A stretch of 64,000 nt of DNA, from the NCBI GenBank assembly GCA_965278965.1, contig OZ257127.1, positions 310,001-374,000 of the forward strand. The letters are read 5' to 3'. Both the position numbers and the translations under genes were made by a program. The DNA is from UBA10649 sp965278965. Its GTDB lineage: Bacteria; Actinomycetota; Actinomycetes; S36-B12. The notes beneath the pieces were generated by a model. It had not been told where the DNA came from, did no database searches, and saw only the letters and a program-made list of their open reading frames with translations. Shown piece after piece: positions 8,853-16,987 of this stretch (its first letter is position 1; each line of letters opens with the position of its first letter).

Positions 8853-9293
8853 CTAGGAGCCGGCGTAAGCCGGAACGACGAGGGACTGGCCGGGCACGAC
8901 GGTGCGCACCCCGAGGTCGTTCAGCTCACGGATCGCGGTAACGACCGCCCGCGGGTCCGAGGCCGGCGCGATCCGGCGGGCGATCTGCCACAGGCTCTCA
9001 CCCTGCTGGACGACGACGACCGAGGCGACCGGGTCGACCGCCGAGCCGGCCGGACCGGCCTCGGCCGAGATCCGCCCGGTGAGCACCACGACGGCGAGCA
9101 ACACCAGCAGGCTGGCCACGAACGCGACGGCCCGGCCCCGACGGGTCAGCCGAAGGCCCGCCGCAGGCGCGACGCCGACGCGCTCGGCCGCCAGGCCGAC
9201 CGGCTGCGATGACTGGGGACGGACCGGGGTCAGGCGCCGGGACGGGACGCGGACGACGGCGGGAGCGGTGGGGAAGGTGACCGCGTGTGCCAT
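8853..9293 (-). CDS. LysM-domain membrane protein, ChiZ/DivS-like SOS division regulator
   Basis: Protein of 146 residues from ATG 9293 (MAHAVTFPTA) with AGAGAGG upstream. It has a basic N-terminal cytoplasmic part, one membrane segment (about 65-83) and a C-terminal LysM domain (about 98-143, VVVQQGESLWQIARRIAP ... VPGQSLVVP) that binds peptidoglycan. Gene order is the clue to role: it is divergent from lexA with LexA boxes between them, as for Mycobacterium ChiZ (Rv2719c) and Corynebacterium DivS, damage-induced proteins that slow septation. That function is inferred from position and domain; sequence similarity to them is otherwise weak. Confidence 0.8.
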   Translation of the reverse strand: MAHAVTFPTAPAVVRVPSRRLTPVRPQSSQPVGLAAERVGVAPAAGLRLTRRGRAVAFVASLLVLLAVVVLTGRISAEAGPAGSAVDPVASVVVVQQGESLWQIARRIAPASDPRAVVTAIRELNDLGVRTVVPGQSLVVPAYAGS

Positions 9294-9352
9294 GTCAGTA
9301 CCTCTCTGGAGTGACTGTGAAGTGGAGCGACTGCGGGACGGATCTGTTAGGT

Positions 9353-9368
9353 TCGTACTTGTGTTCGA
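9353..9368. promoter_or_regulatory. LexA box 1
   Basis: TCGTACTTGTGTTCGA is the actinobacterial SOS box TCGAACNNNNGTTCGA with one base off. It directly abuts box 2 in the lexA/LysM divergent region. Confidence 0.7.
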
Positions 9369-9384
9369 TCGAACTGCTGTACGA
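9369..9384. promoter_or_regulatory. LexA box 2
   Basis: TCGAACTGCTGTACGA, one mismatch to the SOS box. It overlaps a candidate lexA -10 hexamer TACGAT (9380-9385), so LexA bound here would block its own promoter. Confidence 0.7.
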
Positions 9385-9420
9385 TTTGTAGCACGAACCG
9401 CACGACACGTCCAGCATTCT

Positions 9421-9436
9421 TCGAACAGATGTCCGA
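9421..9436. promoter_or_regulatory. LexA box 3
   Basis: TCGAACAGATGTCCGA, one mismatch to the SOS box, about 130 bases before the lexA start. With boxes 1 and 2 it makes a three-site operator region. Confidence 0.6.
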
Positions 9437-9566
9437 GATTTCCCTCGTCACCGGCTACCGTGGGACCGACGGTGACACCGGGGTCTGACAGCGTCCCGAC
9501 GCACGCCGGGCGGCCGAGTTGGCCGCCCACGACCACGCCGACACCACGGCGAGAAGGGGGCCGACC

Positions 9567-10277
9567 ATGGCCGCTCGCATCACCCCTCTGCCCGACGGCC
9601 CGGCCGACGAGTCCGGCCTGACTCCGCGCCAGCGGGCCGTGCTCGCAGTCATCCGCGACGCGGTCGCCACGCGGGGCTACCCGCCGACCGTCCGCGAGAT
9701 CGGCGAGGGCGTCGGCCTGACGTCTCCCTCGAGCGTGGCGCACCAGCTCGGCGCGCTCGAGCGCCTGGGCTTCCTGCGCCGCGACCCGAACCGGCCGCGT
9801 GCCCTGGTCGTCGCCGACCTCGACGGTCCCGCCGCCGCCACCGACCCGGCCACCCGAAGCGGTCGACGGCTCGCCGCGGTGCCCGACAACCCCCTGGGCA
9901 TCGACGCGGCACTCGTGCCTGTCGTCGGGCGCATCGCGGCCGGCGGGCCGATCCTGGCCGAGCAGGAGATCGAGGCCGTCTTCCCGCTGCCGCGTGACCT
10001 CGTCGGTGACGGCGAGCTGTTCTTGCTCAAGGTCGTCGGCGACTCGATGATCGACGCCGCGATCTGCGACGGGGACTGGGTCGTGGTCCGCCAGCAGCCC
10101 ACGGCCGAGAACGGCGACATCGTCGCGGCCCTCCTCGACGGCGAGGCGACGGTCAAGACGCTCAAGCGCACGCCCGGGCAGGTCTGGCTCATGCCGCACA
10201 ACCCGGCCTACGAGCCCATCGACGGCAACGACGCGACCGTCATGGGCAAGGTCGTCTCCGTGCTGCGACGCATCTGA
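9567..10277 (+). CDS. lexA: SOS repressor LexA
   Basis: Repressor and latent serine protease of 236 residues. ATG 9567 is preferred over upstream in-frame starts because AGAAGGGGG lies just before it. The winged HTH spans about 18-85 (LTPRQRAVLAVIRD, the family's first helix). The autocleavage site is Ala125-Gly126 in VGRIAAGGPI, and the catalytic dyad is Ser160 (VVGDSM) and Lys197 (ATVKTLKR). All residues needed for RecA-stimulated self-cleavage are there. It shares the operator region with the divergent LysM gene, and a matching LexA box controls recA at 35.5 kb. A strong hairpin follows the stop. Confidence 0.97.
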   Translation: MAARITPLPDGPADESGLTPRQRAVLAVIRDAVATRGYPPTVREIGEGVGLTSPSSVAHQLGALERLGFLRRDPNRPRALVVADLDGPAAATDPATRSGRRLAAVPDNPLGIDAALVPVVGRIAAGGPILAEQEIEAVFPLPRDLVGDGELFLLKVVGDSMIDAAICDGDWVVVRQQPTAENGDIVAALLDGEATVKTLKRTPGQVWLMPHNPAYEPIDGNDATVMGKVVSVLRRI

Positions 10278-10285
10278 CACGCAGA

Positions 10286-10324
10286 CCGCGGCGTGGCGTC
10301 CGGTGATCGGCCGCCACGCCGCGG
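10286..10324 (+). terminator. hairpin terminator after lexA
   Basis: Perfect 13-bp stem CCGCGGCGTGGCG / CGCCACGCCGCGG with a 13-base loop, nine bases past the lexA stop. It has no U-tract, as is common in high-GC actinobacteria. Confidence 0.65.
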
Positions 10325-10340
10325 CATGTGACCATGGGGG

Positions 10341-11318
10341 GTGCGCTCCCCCGTCGTCCTCGTCGCGGCCGCGCTCGTGCTCGTCGGCTGCTCGCCGACC
10401 GTCGAGCTGACGACGAACAGCGACGTTCCCGGCTCATCCGCCTCAGCCTCTCCCAGCGCACCGGACGCATCCGCAGCACCGGCTTCCCCGAGTGCGTCAC
10501 CGAGCGCACCGGCCAGCACACCGGTCGCGAGCGAGTCCCCCGTCGCACCGGTCGGCTCCTTCGTGCTGGGCGACTCAATCTCCCTCGGCGTAGGCCCGCG
10601 ACTGGCGCGGCTGGGATACCCGGTGACCGGCCGCGTCGGCCAGTCCGTGACGGACGACTACCTCACGACCTACCTCACGACCCCGGACGCGCAGCAAGCG
10701 CCGGCGTGGGTCCTCATCCTCGGCACGAACAACCCCGGTGACGCCGGTGACATCGCCCGGATCGACGGCTGGCTGGACGAGCTGGACACGCTGCGGCTGG
10801 CGGCGGACGGGCAGGACGTCTACTGGGTCACCCCCTACCGCGACCCCCGGTACTCCGGCGGACTCGACGAGGCCGCGCTGGACGGCTTCAACGCCGAGCT
10901 CGCCCGGCAGGCCGCCCTCCGCCCGTGGTTGCATGTGATCGACTTCGCCGCGGCGGCGGCGTTCCACCCCGAGTGGTTCGACGCCGACGGCGCCCACCTG
11001 CACCCCGACGATGCTGGGTACGGCGTGCTGGCCGCGATGGTCGCCGGACCCGACGCGGTTCCGCTTCTCTCGCCTGCCCCGCTGCAGACTCTCGACGGCC
11101 CCGGGAGCACCCCGGCCCCGACGACGCGCCCCACCCCCCGGCCGTCCCCCTCCCGCACGGTCACCGTGGATCCACCGACCTCGGCCGCCCCGTCGGGAGG
11201 GCCGGCCGGCCCGACGGCCGATGTCCAGACCGGATCGGGTCAGGACGAGGCACCGAGCCAGGACGAGTCCTCAAGCGCGCCGGCGGCGGCGCAGCCGGAG
11301 TTCAGCCCGGCTGGTTGA
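10341..11318 (+). CDS. SGNH-like lipoprotein
   Basis: Protein of 325 residues from GTG 10341. The signal peptide ends in lipobox LVGC (Cys17), so it should be lipid-anchored outside the membrane. A Ser/Pro/Ala-rich stalk (30-70) precedes an SGNH core with LGDSIS (Asp78-Ser79), GTNN (128-131, in place of GTND) and D216/H219 in DADGAHLHPDD, which supply the Ser-Asp-His set. A long Pro/Thr/Ser tail follows. It resembles in build the SGNH protein at 7.7-8.8 kb on the other side of lexA, though the two share little sequence. The substrate is unknown; wall polysaccharide ester hydrolysis is a reasonable guess. Confidence 0.75.
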   Translation: MRSPVVLVAAALVLVGCSPTVELTTNSDVPGSSASASPSAPDASAAPASPSASPSAPASTPVASESPVAPVGSFVLGDSISLGVGPRLARLGYPVTGRVGQSVTDDYLTTYLTTPDAQQAPAWVLILGTNNPGDAGDIARIDGWLDELDTLRLAADGQDVYWVTPYRDPRYSGGLDEAALDGFNAELARQAALRPWLHVIDFAAAAAFHPEWFDADGAHLHPDDAGYGVLAAMVAGPDAVPLLSPAPLQTLDGPGSTPAPTTRPTPRPSPSRTVTVDPPTSAAPSGGPAGPTADVQTGSGQDEAPSQDESSSAPAAAQPEFSPAG

Positions 11319-11373
11319 GCGGTCGGCCCGGGCCTGCGACATCGCCTCACCCACATGCACATTTCTTCGGTAC

Positions 11374-11402
11374 TTGACCGGTAAAGCCTTCGAGGTTACT
11401 GT
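11374..11402 (+). promoter_or_regulatory. LacI-gene promoter with operator
   Basis: -35 TTGACC (11374-11379), 17-base spacer and -10 TACTGT (11397-11402). The palindrome TACCGGTA (11402-11409) overlaps the -10 end, and its half ACCGGTA recurs at 11377-11383, 26 bases upstream, inside the spacer. This fits autoregulation by the LacI protein just downstream. Confidence 0.55.
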
Positions 11403-11425
11403 ACCGGTATAGCCAAGGAGGCCGG

Positions 11426-12514
11426 ATGTCCACGAAGGTCACGCTCGCCACCGTCGCCGAGGCGGTCGGAGTCAGCCGCATGACGGTGTCCAACGCATAC
11501 TCCCGCCCGGACCAGCTGTCGGCCGAGCTGCGAGAGCGGATCCTCGCGACCGCCGCCGAGCTCGGCTACTGCGGCCCCGACCCCGTCGCCCGGGCCCAGT
11601 CACTTGGCCGGACCAACACCATCGGCGTGCTGTTCACCGACCGGCTCACCTACGCCTTCACCGACGAGTTCGCCGGGCGGTTCCTCTCCGGGGTGGCCAG
11701 CGTCGTCGAGAACGGCGGCCTGGCACTGTCGGTCCTGTCCAGCCCCCGGGACGAGCTCGTCGATGCCGGTGCCGTGGCCACCGCGATGATCGACGGACTG
11801 ATCGTCTACAGCGTCGACAAGCACTCCCCTGGCCTTGCTGCCGCTCGCCGCCGGGGCCTGCCGCTGGTCTTCGCCGACCAGGCGCCCGAGCCGGGGATCG
11901 CCTCGGTTCTTGTCGACGACCGCGGCGGCGCCCGCGCAGCAGCGACGTACCTGCGCGACCTCGGGCACACGCGGGTCGCGATGGTCACCGGCGCCGTCGA
12001 CGCGCCCATCGGCATCGTCACGATCGACGCGCCCCCCGCTCACCACGTAGCGGCCGAGCGGCTTGCCGGCTGGCGCGAGGGGTTCGGATCGGCGATCGTC
12101 AAGGACGCCGCACTGGTGAACGTGCCGTGGAACCGCCGCGAGCACGGCCGCGAGGCCGTCGGCCAGGTCCTCGACGCCGGGTTCGCGCCGACCGCCTACG
12201 TCTGCCTGACCGACCTGATCGCGATCGGCGTGATCGACGGCCTGCGCGATCGCGGTCTGCGCGTCCCCGAGGACGTGTCCGTCGTCGGCTTCGACGACAG
12301 CACGACCGCCCAGACCTCCGTTCCGCCGCTCACCACCGTGCGACAGCCGCAGGTCGCCAAAGGGCAGTCCGCCGCACTCCTTCTCATGCAGAAGCTGGGC
12401 ATCGACATCCCCTCATCGATGACGGCCCCGATCCTCACGGATGGGTCCGTCCTGCTCGACACCGAACTGATCGTCCGAGACAGCACCGCCCGAACAGGAG
12501 ACCACCATGTATGA
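11426..12514 (+). CDS. LacI-family transcriptional regulator
   Basis: Regulator of 362 residues; ATG 11426 has a strong AAGGAGG seven bases upstream. The N-terminal HTH (5-25, VTLATVAEAVGVSRMTVSNA) and hinge helix are followed by a periplasmic-binding-protein-like sensor domain (about 68-340, starting TIGVLFTD). Family members sense sugars or nucleosides, but no sugar transporter or catabolic gene is nearby, so the ligand is unknown. Palindromic TACCGGTA in its own promoter is the likely operator. It overlaps the following 70-residue gene by eight bases, so the two are probably cotranslated. Confidence 0.9.
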   Translation: MSTKVTLATVAEAVGVSRMTVSNAYSRPDQLSAELRERILATAAELGYCGPDPVARAQSLGRTNTIGVLFTDRLTYAFTDEFAGRFLSGVASVVENGGLALSVLSSPRDELVDAGAVATAMIDGLIVYSVDKHSPGLAAARRRGLPLVFADQAPEPGIASVLVDDRGGARAAATYLRDLGHTRVAMVTGAVDAPIGIVTIDAPPAHHVAAERLAGWREGFGSAIVKDAALVNVPWNRREHGREAVGQVLDAGFAPTAYVCLTDLIAIGVIDGLRDRGLRVPEDVSVVGFDDSTTAQTSVPPLTTVRQPQVAKGQSAALLLMQKLGIDIPSSMTAPILTDGSVLLDTELIVRDSTARTGDHHV

Positions 12515-12719
12515 CCACATCCCGCATCTGACCGACACGGCTGCGCTCCTCGCCAACGCGCACAGTGCCCTGCCGAACGCGCCGCAGGTCGCGCCGGTCA
12601 TCCGCTTCGCCCGCACCCGCAACGCGAGCGCCTCAGTCCTGGCTCACCTGGCCGCGCGCCTTGATCGCGCGTCCGTGCGGGTCGCCCCCGTTCGCACGCA
12701 GACCTGCGTCAGCGCCTAG
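12507..12719 (+). CDS. small protein of unknown function coupled to the LacI regulator
   Basis: Predicted protein of 70 residues starting at ATG 12507 inside the end of the LacI gene, with AGGAGA before it. The overlap ATGTATGA suggests translational coupling. The first half is polar and Ala-rich (MYDHIPHLTDTAALLANAHS), the second basic (RFARTRNASASVLAHLAARL). No membrane segment and no known family was recognised. Its stop shares the CTAG with the dinG stop on the other strand. Likely real because of coupling and ribosome site, but not proven. Confidence 0.5.
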   Translation: MYDHIPHLTDTAALLANAHSALPNAPQVAPVIRFARTRNASASVLAHLAARLDRASVRVAPVRTQTCVSA

Positions 12720-14680
12720 TCGATCGTGTCGCGCAGCCGTTCGAGCGCACCGATCACTGTCGTTCGGTCCGTCGTGTACCAGAACGGCGGAAGGCTCTCG
12801 CGCAGCGTGCGTCCGTAACCGGCGGTCGCGAGGCGGCTGTCCAGCACGGCGACGACCCCGCGGTCGGTCGACCCGCGGATGAGCCGGCCGACGCCCTGGG
12901 CCAGCAGCAGCCCGGCCCTGGGCACGGCGACGGCCCGGAACCCCGAACCGCCGGCCTCGTCCACCGCCGCCTGCCGGGCAGCGAGCAACGGGTCGTCCGG
13001 GCGGGGGAACGGGATGCGGTCGATGACCACGCAGATGCAGGAGTGCCCCGGGACGTCGACGCCCTGCCACAGCGACACCGTGCCCAGCAACGTCGTGGCC
13101 GGCTCGGCGGCGAACCGGGCGACCAGCGTGCCGACGGCGTCGCCGCGGCGCTGCACGAGGACCGGGAGCTCGGGCCGCAGCCGGACCCGCAGATACTCCT
13201 CGGCCCGCTCCACCCCCCGCCAGCTGCTGAACAGCGCGAGGGTGCGCCCGCCGGCGGCCTCGATCAGCTCCGCCAGCTCGTCGAGCGCCTCCATCGCGAC
13301 GCCGTCGCGGCCCGGCGGCGGGAGGTCGCGGGCCACGTACAAGATGCCCTGGCGCCCGTGGTCGAACGGCGACCCCACGTCGAGCGCGACGGCGTCGGAC
13401 TCGCCCAGGCCGAACGAGCGCATCGTCGCCTCGAACGTGCCGCCGACGGTGAGGGTCGCGCTCGTCACGACGACCGGCCCCCGGTCGAACAGCGCGGTGC
13501 GAAGGAGCCCCGCGACCGACAGCGGCGCGATGCGCAGCGCCGCCTGCCCGCGGCCGGTGCCCGGGTCCAGCCACGCGACGTCCTGCGGACCGAACGACAG
13601 CAGGGAGCCGGCCACGTCGTGCACGTCCTCGATCGCCGCCCGGGCCTGGTGCCGGCCGGCGACGGCTTCCGGTGAGGAGTCCTTGTCCGCCGACAGCTCC
13701 GTCGTCGCCGCGTGGCAGGCGTCCCGGAGCAGCGTGAGCCCCTGGCGCAGCGTCGCATCCAGCTCCAGGATCCGGACAGGGCCGCGCTCCTGCTCGGCCA
13801 TGGCGGCGATCGCGTCGCCGAGCTGCTCCGCGGCGACGTGCAGGCGGTCCAGCCCGTCCTCGGTCAGCAGCCGCCGGCACCGCCCGATGGCCCGATCGAT
13901 CATCGCGACGCCGAGCTCGCCGGTGATCGCGGCGGTCGCCCGGTCGACGAGCTCGTGGCCCTCGTCGACGACGACGGCGTCGTGCTCCGGCAGCACCGGG
14001 ATGCCCTCGATCGCATCGATCGCCAGCATCGCGTGGTTGGTCACGACCAGGTCGGCCTTCTGCGCCTTCTCCCGGCGCAGGACCGTGAAGCACTCCTCGC
14101 CGTAGGTGCAGCGGCTCTCGCCGACGCACTCGCGGCGGCCGACGCTGAACGCCCGCCACACCCGCGGGTCGATCTCCCCGGGGTACTCGTCGCGGTCCCC
14201 CGTCTCGGTGTCCTCCGCCCACGCCCGAACCGCCTGCGCCTGCACGGCGAGCGCGCTGCGCGGGGTCTCGAACAGGGCCTGGTCGTCGGGGTCCTCCGGG
14301 GCAACACCGTGCAGCTTGTTCAGGCAGACGTAGTTGTTGCGCCCCTTGAGCACAGCGAACGTAACGGGCCGCCCGACGACGGGGCCGAGCGCGTCCGCCA
14401 CCCGGGGCAGGTCACGTTCGACGAGCTGGCGTTGGAGGGCGAGAGTCGCGGTCGCGATGACGACCGGACCGCCTCCGTCCGCCGTGGCGTGCAATGCCGC
14501 CGGGACGAGGTAGGCCAGCGACTTCCCGGTTCCCGTGCCGGCCTGGACGATCGCGTGGCCGCCGGTGGTGATGGCCTCCGAGACCGTCTGCGCCATCTGC
14601 CGCTGCCCCGGACGAGGCTGGCCGCCGATCGCGGCGACAGCAGCGGCGAGCGCCTCGTCGAGGTGGTCGTCCTCAGCCAT
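12716..14680 (-). CDS. dinG: DinG-family ATP-dependent DNA helicase (XPD-like, Fe-S)
   Basis: SF2 helicase of 654 residues, 5'-3' type, for unwinding DNA with R-loops or G-quadruplexes. Walker A AGTGTGKS (47-54), DEGH Walker B (239-242), four iron-sulfur Cys119, 185, 191 and 197, motif SATLT, and the C-terminal QGVGRLIR block. It starts at ATG 14680, overlapping the hflX stop as ATGGCTGA; an upstream in-frame GTG at 14701 is less likely. It ends convergently with the small gene downstream, the stops sharing CTAG. No LexA box is visible close by, so transcription probably comes from the hflX promoter. Confidence 0.92.
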   Translation of the reverse strand: MAEDDHLDEALAAAVAAIGGQPRPGQRQMAQTVSEAITTGGHAIVQAGTGTGKSLAYLVPAALHATADGGGPVVIATATLALQRQLVERDLPRVADALGPVVGRPVTFAVLKGRNNYVCLNKLHGVAPEDPDDQALFETPRSALAVQAQAVRAWAEDTETGDRDEYPGEIDPRVWRAFSVGRRECVGESRCTYGEECFTVLRREKAQKADLVVTNHAMLAIDAIEGIPVLPEHDAVVVDEGHELVDRATAAITGELGVAMIDRAIGRCRRLLTEDGLDRLHVAAEQLGDAIAAMAEQERGPVRILELDATLRQGLTLLRDACHAATTELSADKDSSPEAVAGRHQARAAIEDVHDVAGSLLSFGPQDVAWLDPGTGRGQAALRIAPLSVAGLLRTALFDRGPVVVTSATLTVGGTFEATMRSFGLGESDAVALDVGSPFDHGRQGILYVARDLPPPGRDGVAMEALDELAELIEAAGGRTLALFSSWRGVERAEEYLRVRLRPELPVLVQRRGDAVGTLVARFAAEPATTLLGTVSLWQGVDVPGHSCICVVIDRIPFPRPDDPLLAARQAAVDEAGGSGFRAVAVPRAGLLLAQGVGRLIRGSTDRGVVAVLDSRLATAGYGRTLRESLPPFWYTTDRTTVIGALERLRDTID

Positions 14681-16109
14681 GCGCGGCGGCGAGGAGCTCA
14701 CCGGCGAGGGCCTCGGGCACGCGGGCCGTCAGGCGGGTCCCGTCGGCCTCGTGGTCGCTGCGGCGGACCTCTCCTTGGCGGTGCGCCCGGCTCACGAGGT
14801 CGCCGCGGGAGTAGGGCACCAGGACGCTGACGTCGACGAGGTGGTCAGGCAGGTCCGCGTCGATCGCGGCGGCCAGCGCGTCGAAGCCCTGGCCGGTGCG
14901 GGCGGAGACGACGACGGCGTGCGGCTCACGGCGCAGCAGCGAGGCGAGGGTGTCCGGGTCGGCGAGGTCGGCCTTGTTGATGACGATGAGCTCGGGCACG
15001 CCGATCGCGTCGATCTCCGCGAGCACCTCCCGCACCGCTGCGATCTGCTCCTCCGGCGCCTCGTCGGAGCCGTCGACGACGTGCAGGATCAGGTCGGCGT
15101 CGCGAACTTCCTCCAGCGTCGAGCGGAACGCCTCGATGAGCTGGTGCGGCAGGTGGCGGACGAACCCGACGGTGTCGGCGAGCGTGTACTCCCGGCCCGA
15201 CAGCGTGCGGGTCTTGCGGACTGTGGGGTCCAGCGTCGCGAACAGCGCATCCTCGACGAGCACGCCCGCCCCGGTGAGCCGGTTGAGCAGCGATGACTTG
15301 CCGGCGTTGGTGTAGCCGGCGATCGCCACCGCGGGGACGCCTGCGCGGTGGCGTGCGGCGCGCTGGGTCGTGCGCGTCGCCTCCATGTCCTTGAGCTGAC
15401 GGCGCAGCCGCGTCATCTGCGAGCGGATGCGGCGACGGTCGGTCTCGATCTTGGTCTCGCCCGGACCGCGCGTGCCCACCCCGCCACCGGAGCCACCGCC
15501 AGCGCCGCCGCCCTGGCGGGACAGCGACTCGCCCCAGCCACGCAGGCGGGGAAGCAGGTACTGCATCTGGGCCAGGCTCACCTGCGCCTTGCCCTCACGG
15601 CTGCGCGCGTGCTGAGCGAAGATGTCCAGGATCAGCCACGTCCGGTCGACGACCTTGACCTGCACCACGGCCTCGAGCTGACGCAGCTGGCCCGGGGTCA
15701 GCTCGCCGTCGCAGATGACGGTGTCCGCCCCCGTTGCCACGACGATGTCGCGCAGCTCCCGCGCCTTGCCGGAGCCGAGGTAGGTCGCCGGGTCCGGGGA
15801 CGAACGGCGCTGGATGACACCCTCGAGCACCTCAGAGCCGGCGGTCTCGGCCAGCAGCGCGAGCTCGCGCAGGCTGCGCTCGGCGTCGGCGACGGTGCCG
15901 TCCGTCCACACGCCGGCCAGCACGACGCGTTCGAGGCGGACCTGCCGGTACTCGACCTCGGTGACGTCCTGGAGCTCGGTGGACAGGCCGGCGACGCGCC
16001 GCAGCGCATGGCGGTCCTGCAGGTCGAGGTCACCGGTGGCCGGATCGTGCCGGTCGCCCGCGGTATCGAGGTCGTCGGGCTCGGAGAGCCGGTCCTTGTC
16101 GTCACGCAT
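14673..16109 (-). CDS. hflX: ribosome-associated GTPase HflX
   Basis: GTPase of 478 residues that binds the 50S subunit and rescues stalled ribosomes. The N-terminal HflX domain (about 75-215) ends in a Gly-rich linker (QGGGAGGGSGGGVG) and the family signature GPGETKIETD; the coiled helix is at 225-252. G-domain motifs: G1 GYTNAGKSS (265-273), G3 DTVGF (312-316), G4 NKAD (378-381). An acidic 30-residue N-terminal extension is present. It overlaps dinG by eight bases; a 71-base gap separates it from the methyltransferase gene upstream. Confidence 0.95.
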   Translation of the reverse strand: MRDDKDRLSEPDDLDTAGDRHDPATGDLDLQDRHALRRVAGLSTELQDVTEVEYRQVRLERVVLAGVWTDGTVADAERSLRELALLAETAGSEVLEGVIQRRSSPDPATYLGSGKARELRDIVVATGADTVICDGELTPGQLRQLEAVVQVKVVDRTWLILDIFAQHARSREGKAQVSLAQMQYLLPRLRGWGESLSRQGGGAGGGSGGGVGTRGPGETKIETDRRRIRSQMTRLRRQLKDMEATRTTQRAARHRAGVPAVAIAGYTNAGKSSLLNRLTGAGVLVEDALFATLDPTVRKTRTLSGREYTLADTVGFVRHLPHQLIEAFRSTLEEVRDADLILHVVDGSDEAPEEQIAAVREVLAEIDAIGVPELIVINKADLADPDTLASLLRREPHAVVVSARTGQGFDALAAAIDADLPDHLVDVSVLVPYSRGDLVSRAHRQGEVRRSDHEADGTRLTARVPEALAGELLAAAHG

Positions 16110-16180
16110 GAGGGGTCCAGGGTGTCACGCGACCTGCCGCTGGGCCAACCGGTGTTCGCTAGCAGCGCGATCGGCGCCGG

Positions 16181-16987
16181 TCACCGCCGTCCGCGCGCGA
16201 CGACCATGCCGTCGAGGTCGGCGTCGCCGTCGAGGCCCCCGGAATGGACGGTGTCGACGGCCAGGCCGCCGTCCGCCAGGGCCGCGACGGTCGACTCGGC
16301 CTGCTCGGCTGAGGTCTCGATCAGCACGACGCCGTCGACGGCGAGCCAGCCCCGGGCCTGCGCGGCCACCTGCCGGTGGACGTCGACGCCGTCCGCGCCC
16401 CCGTCGAGGGCCAGCCGCGGCTCGTGCAGGCGCGCCTCGGCCGGCAGCGTCGGCAGTCGGCCGGTCGGCACGTACGGGGCGTTCACGACGAGGACGTCGA
16501 TGTGCTCGCGCACCTCGTGCGGCAGCGCGTCGAAGAGGTCTCCCGTGTGGACGCGTCCGGCGCCGGCGAGGTTGCGGGCCGCGCATCGGGTCGCGACGGG
16601 ATCGACGTCGGCCGCGTGGACCCGAGCACCCGGGATCTCCCCCGCGACGACGACGGCGAGGGCACCCGAGCCGCAGCACAGGTCGACGACGAGCGGGCTC
16701 GGTCCGCGATCTCGCGCGGCCCTGACCGCGGCGTGCGCGAGTGGCTCCGTGCGACGACGCGGGACGAACACCCCGGGCTCCAGCAGGATCCGACGGCCGC
16801 AGAACGACGCCCAGCCCACGACCTGCTCCAGCGGCTCGCCCGCCATCCGGCGTTCTGCGAGGCGCCAGCGCGCGTCCTCGTCGGCCGGCGATGCGTCGAC
16901 CAGGATCGCCGCCTCGTCCTCGGCCCACACGCAGCCGGCCGCGCGCAGCGCGTCGACGAGGTCGGGTGGCGGGACAGCCGAGGTCAC
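16181..16987 (-). CDS. HemK-like SAM-dependent protein N5-glutamine methyltransferase
   Basis: Class I methyltransferase of 268 residues. SAM-binding motif DLCCGSGAL (102-110), acidic loop D(127)VDP and the catalytic tetrapeptide NAPY (169-172), a variant of the NPPY of PrmB/PrmC that holds the glutamine side chain. It is shorter than PrmC and of the actinobacterial HemK2-like group, so the target may not be release factors. GTG 16987 overlaps the dapF stop as GTGA, which fixes the start and implies cotranscription with dapF. Confidence 0.8.
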   Translation of the reverse strand: MTSAVPPPDLVDALRAAGCVWAEDEAAILVDASPADEDARWRLAERRMAGEPLEQVVGWASFCGRRILLEPGVFVPRRRTEPLAHAAVRAARDRGPSPLVVDLCCGSGALAVVVAGEIPGARVHAADVDPVATRCAARNLAGAGRVHTGDLFDALPHEVREHIDVLVVNAPYVPTGRLPTLPAEARLHEPRLALDGGADGVDVHRQVAAQARGWLAVDGVVLIETSAEQAESTVAALADGGLAVDTVHSGGLDGDADLDGMVVARGRR

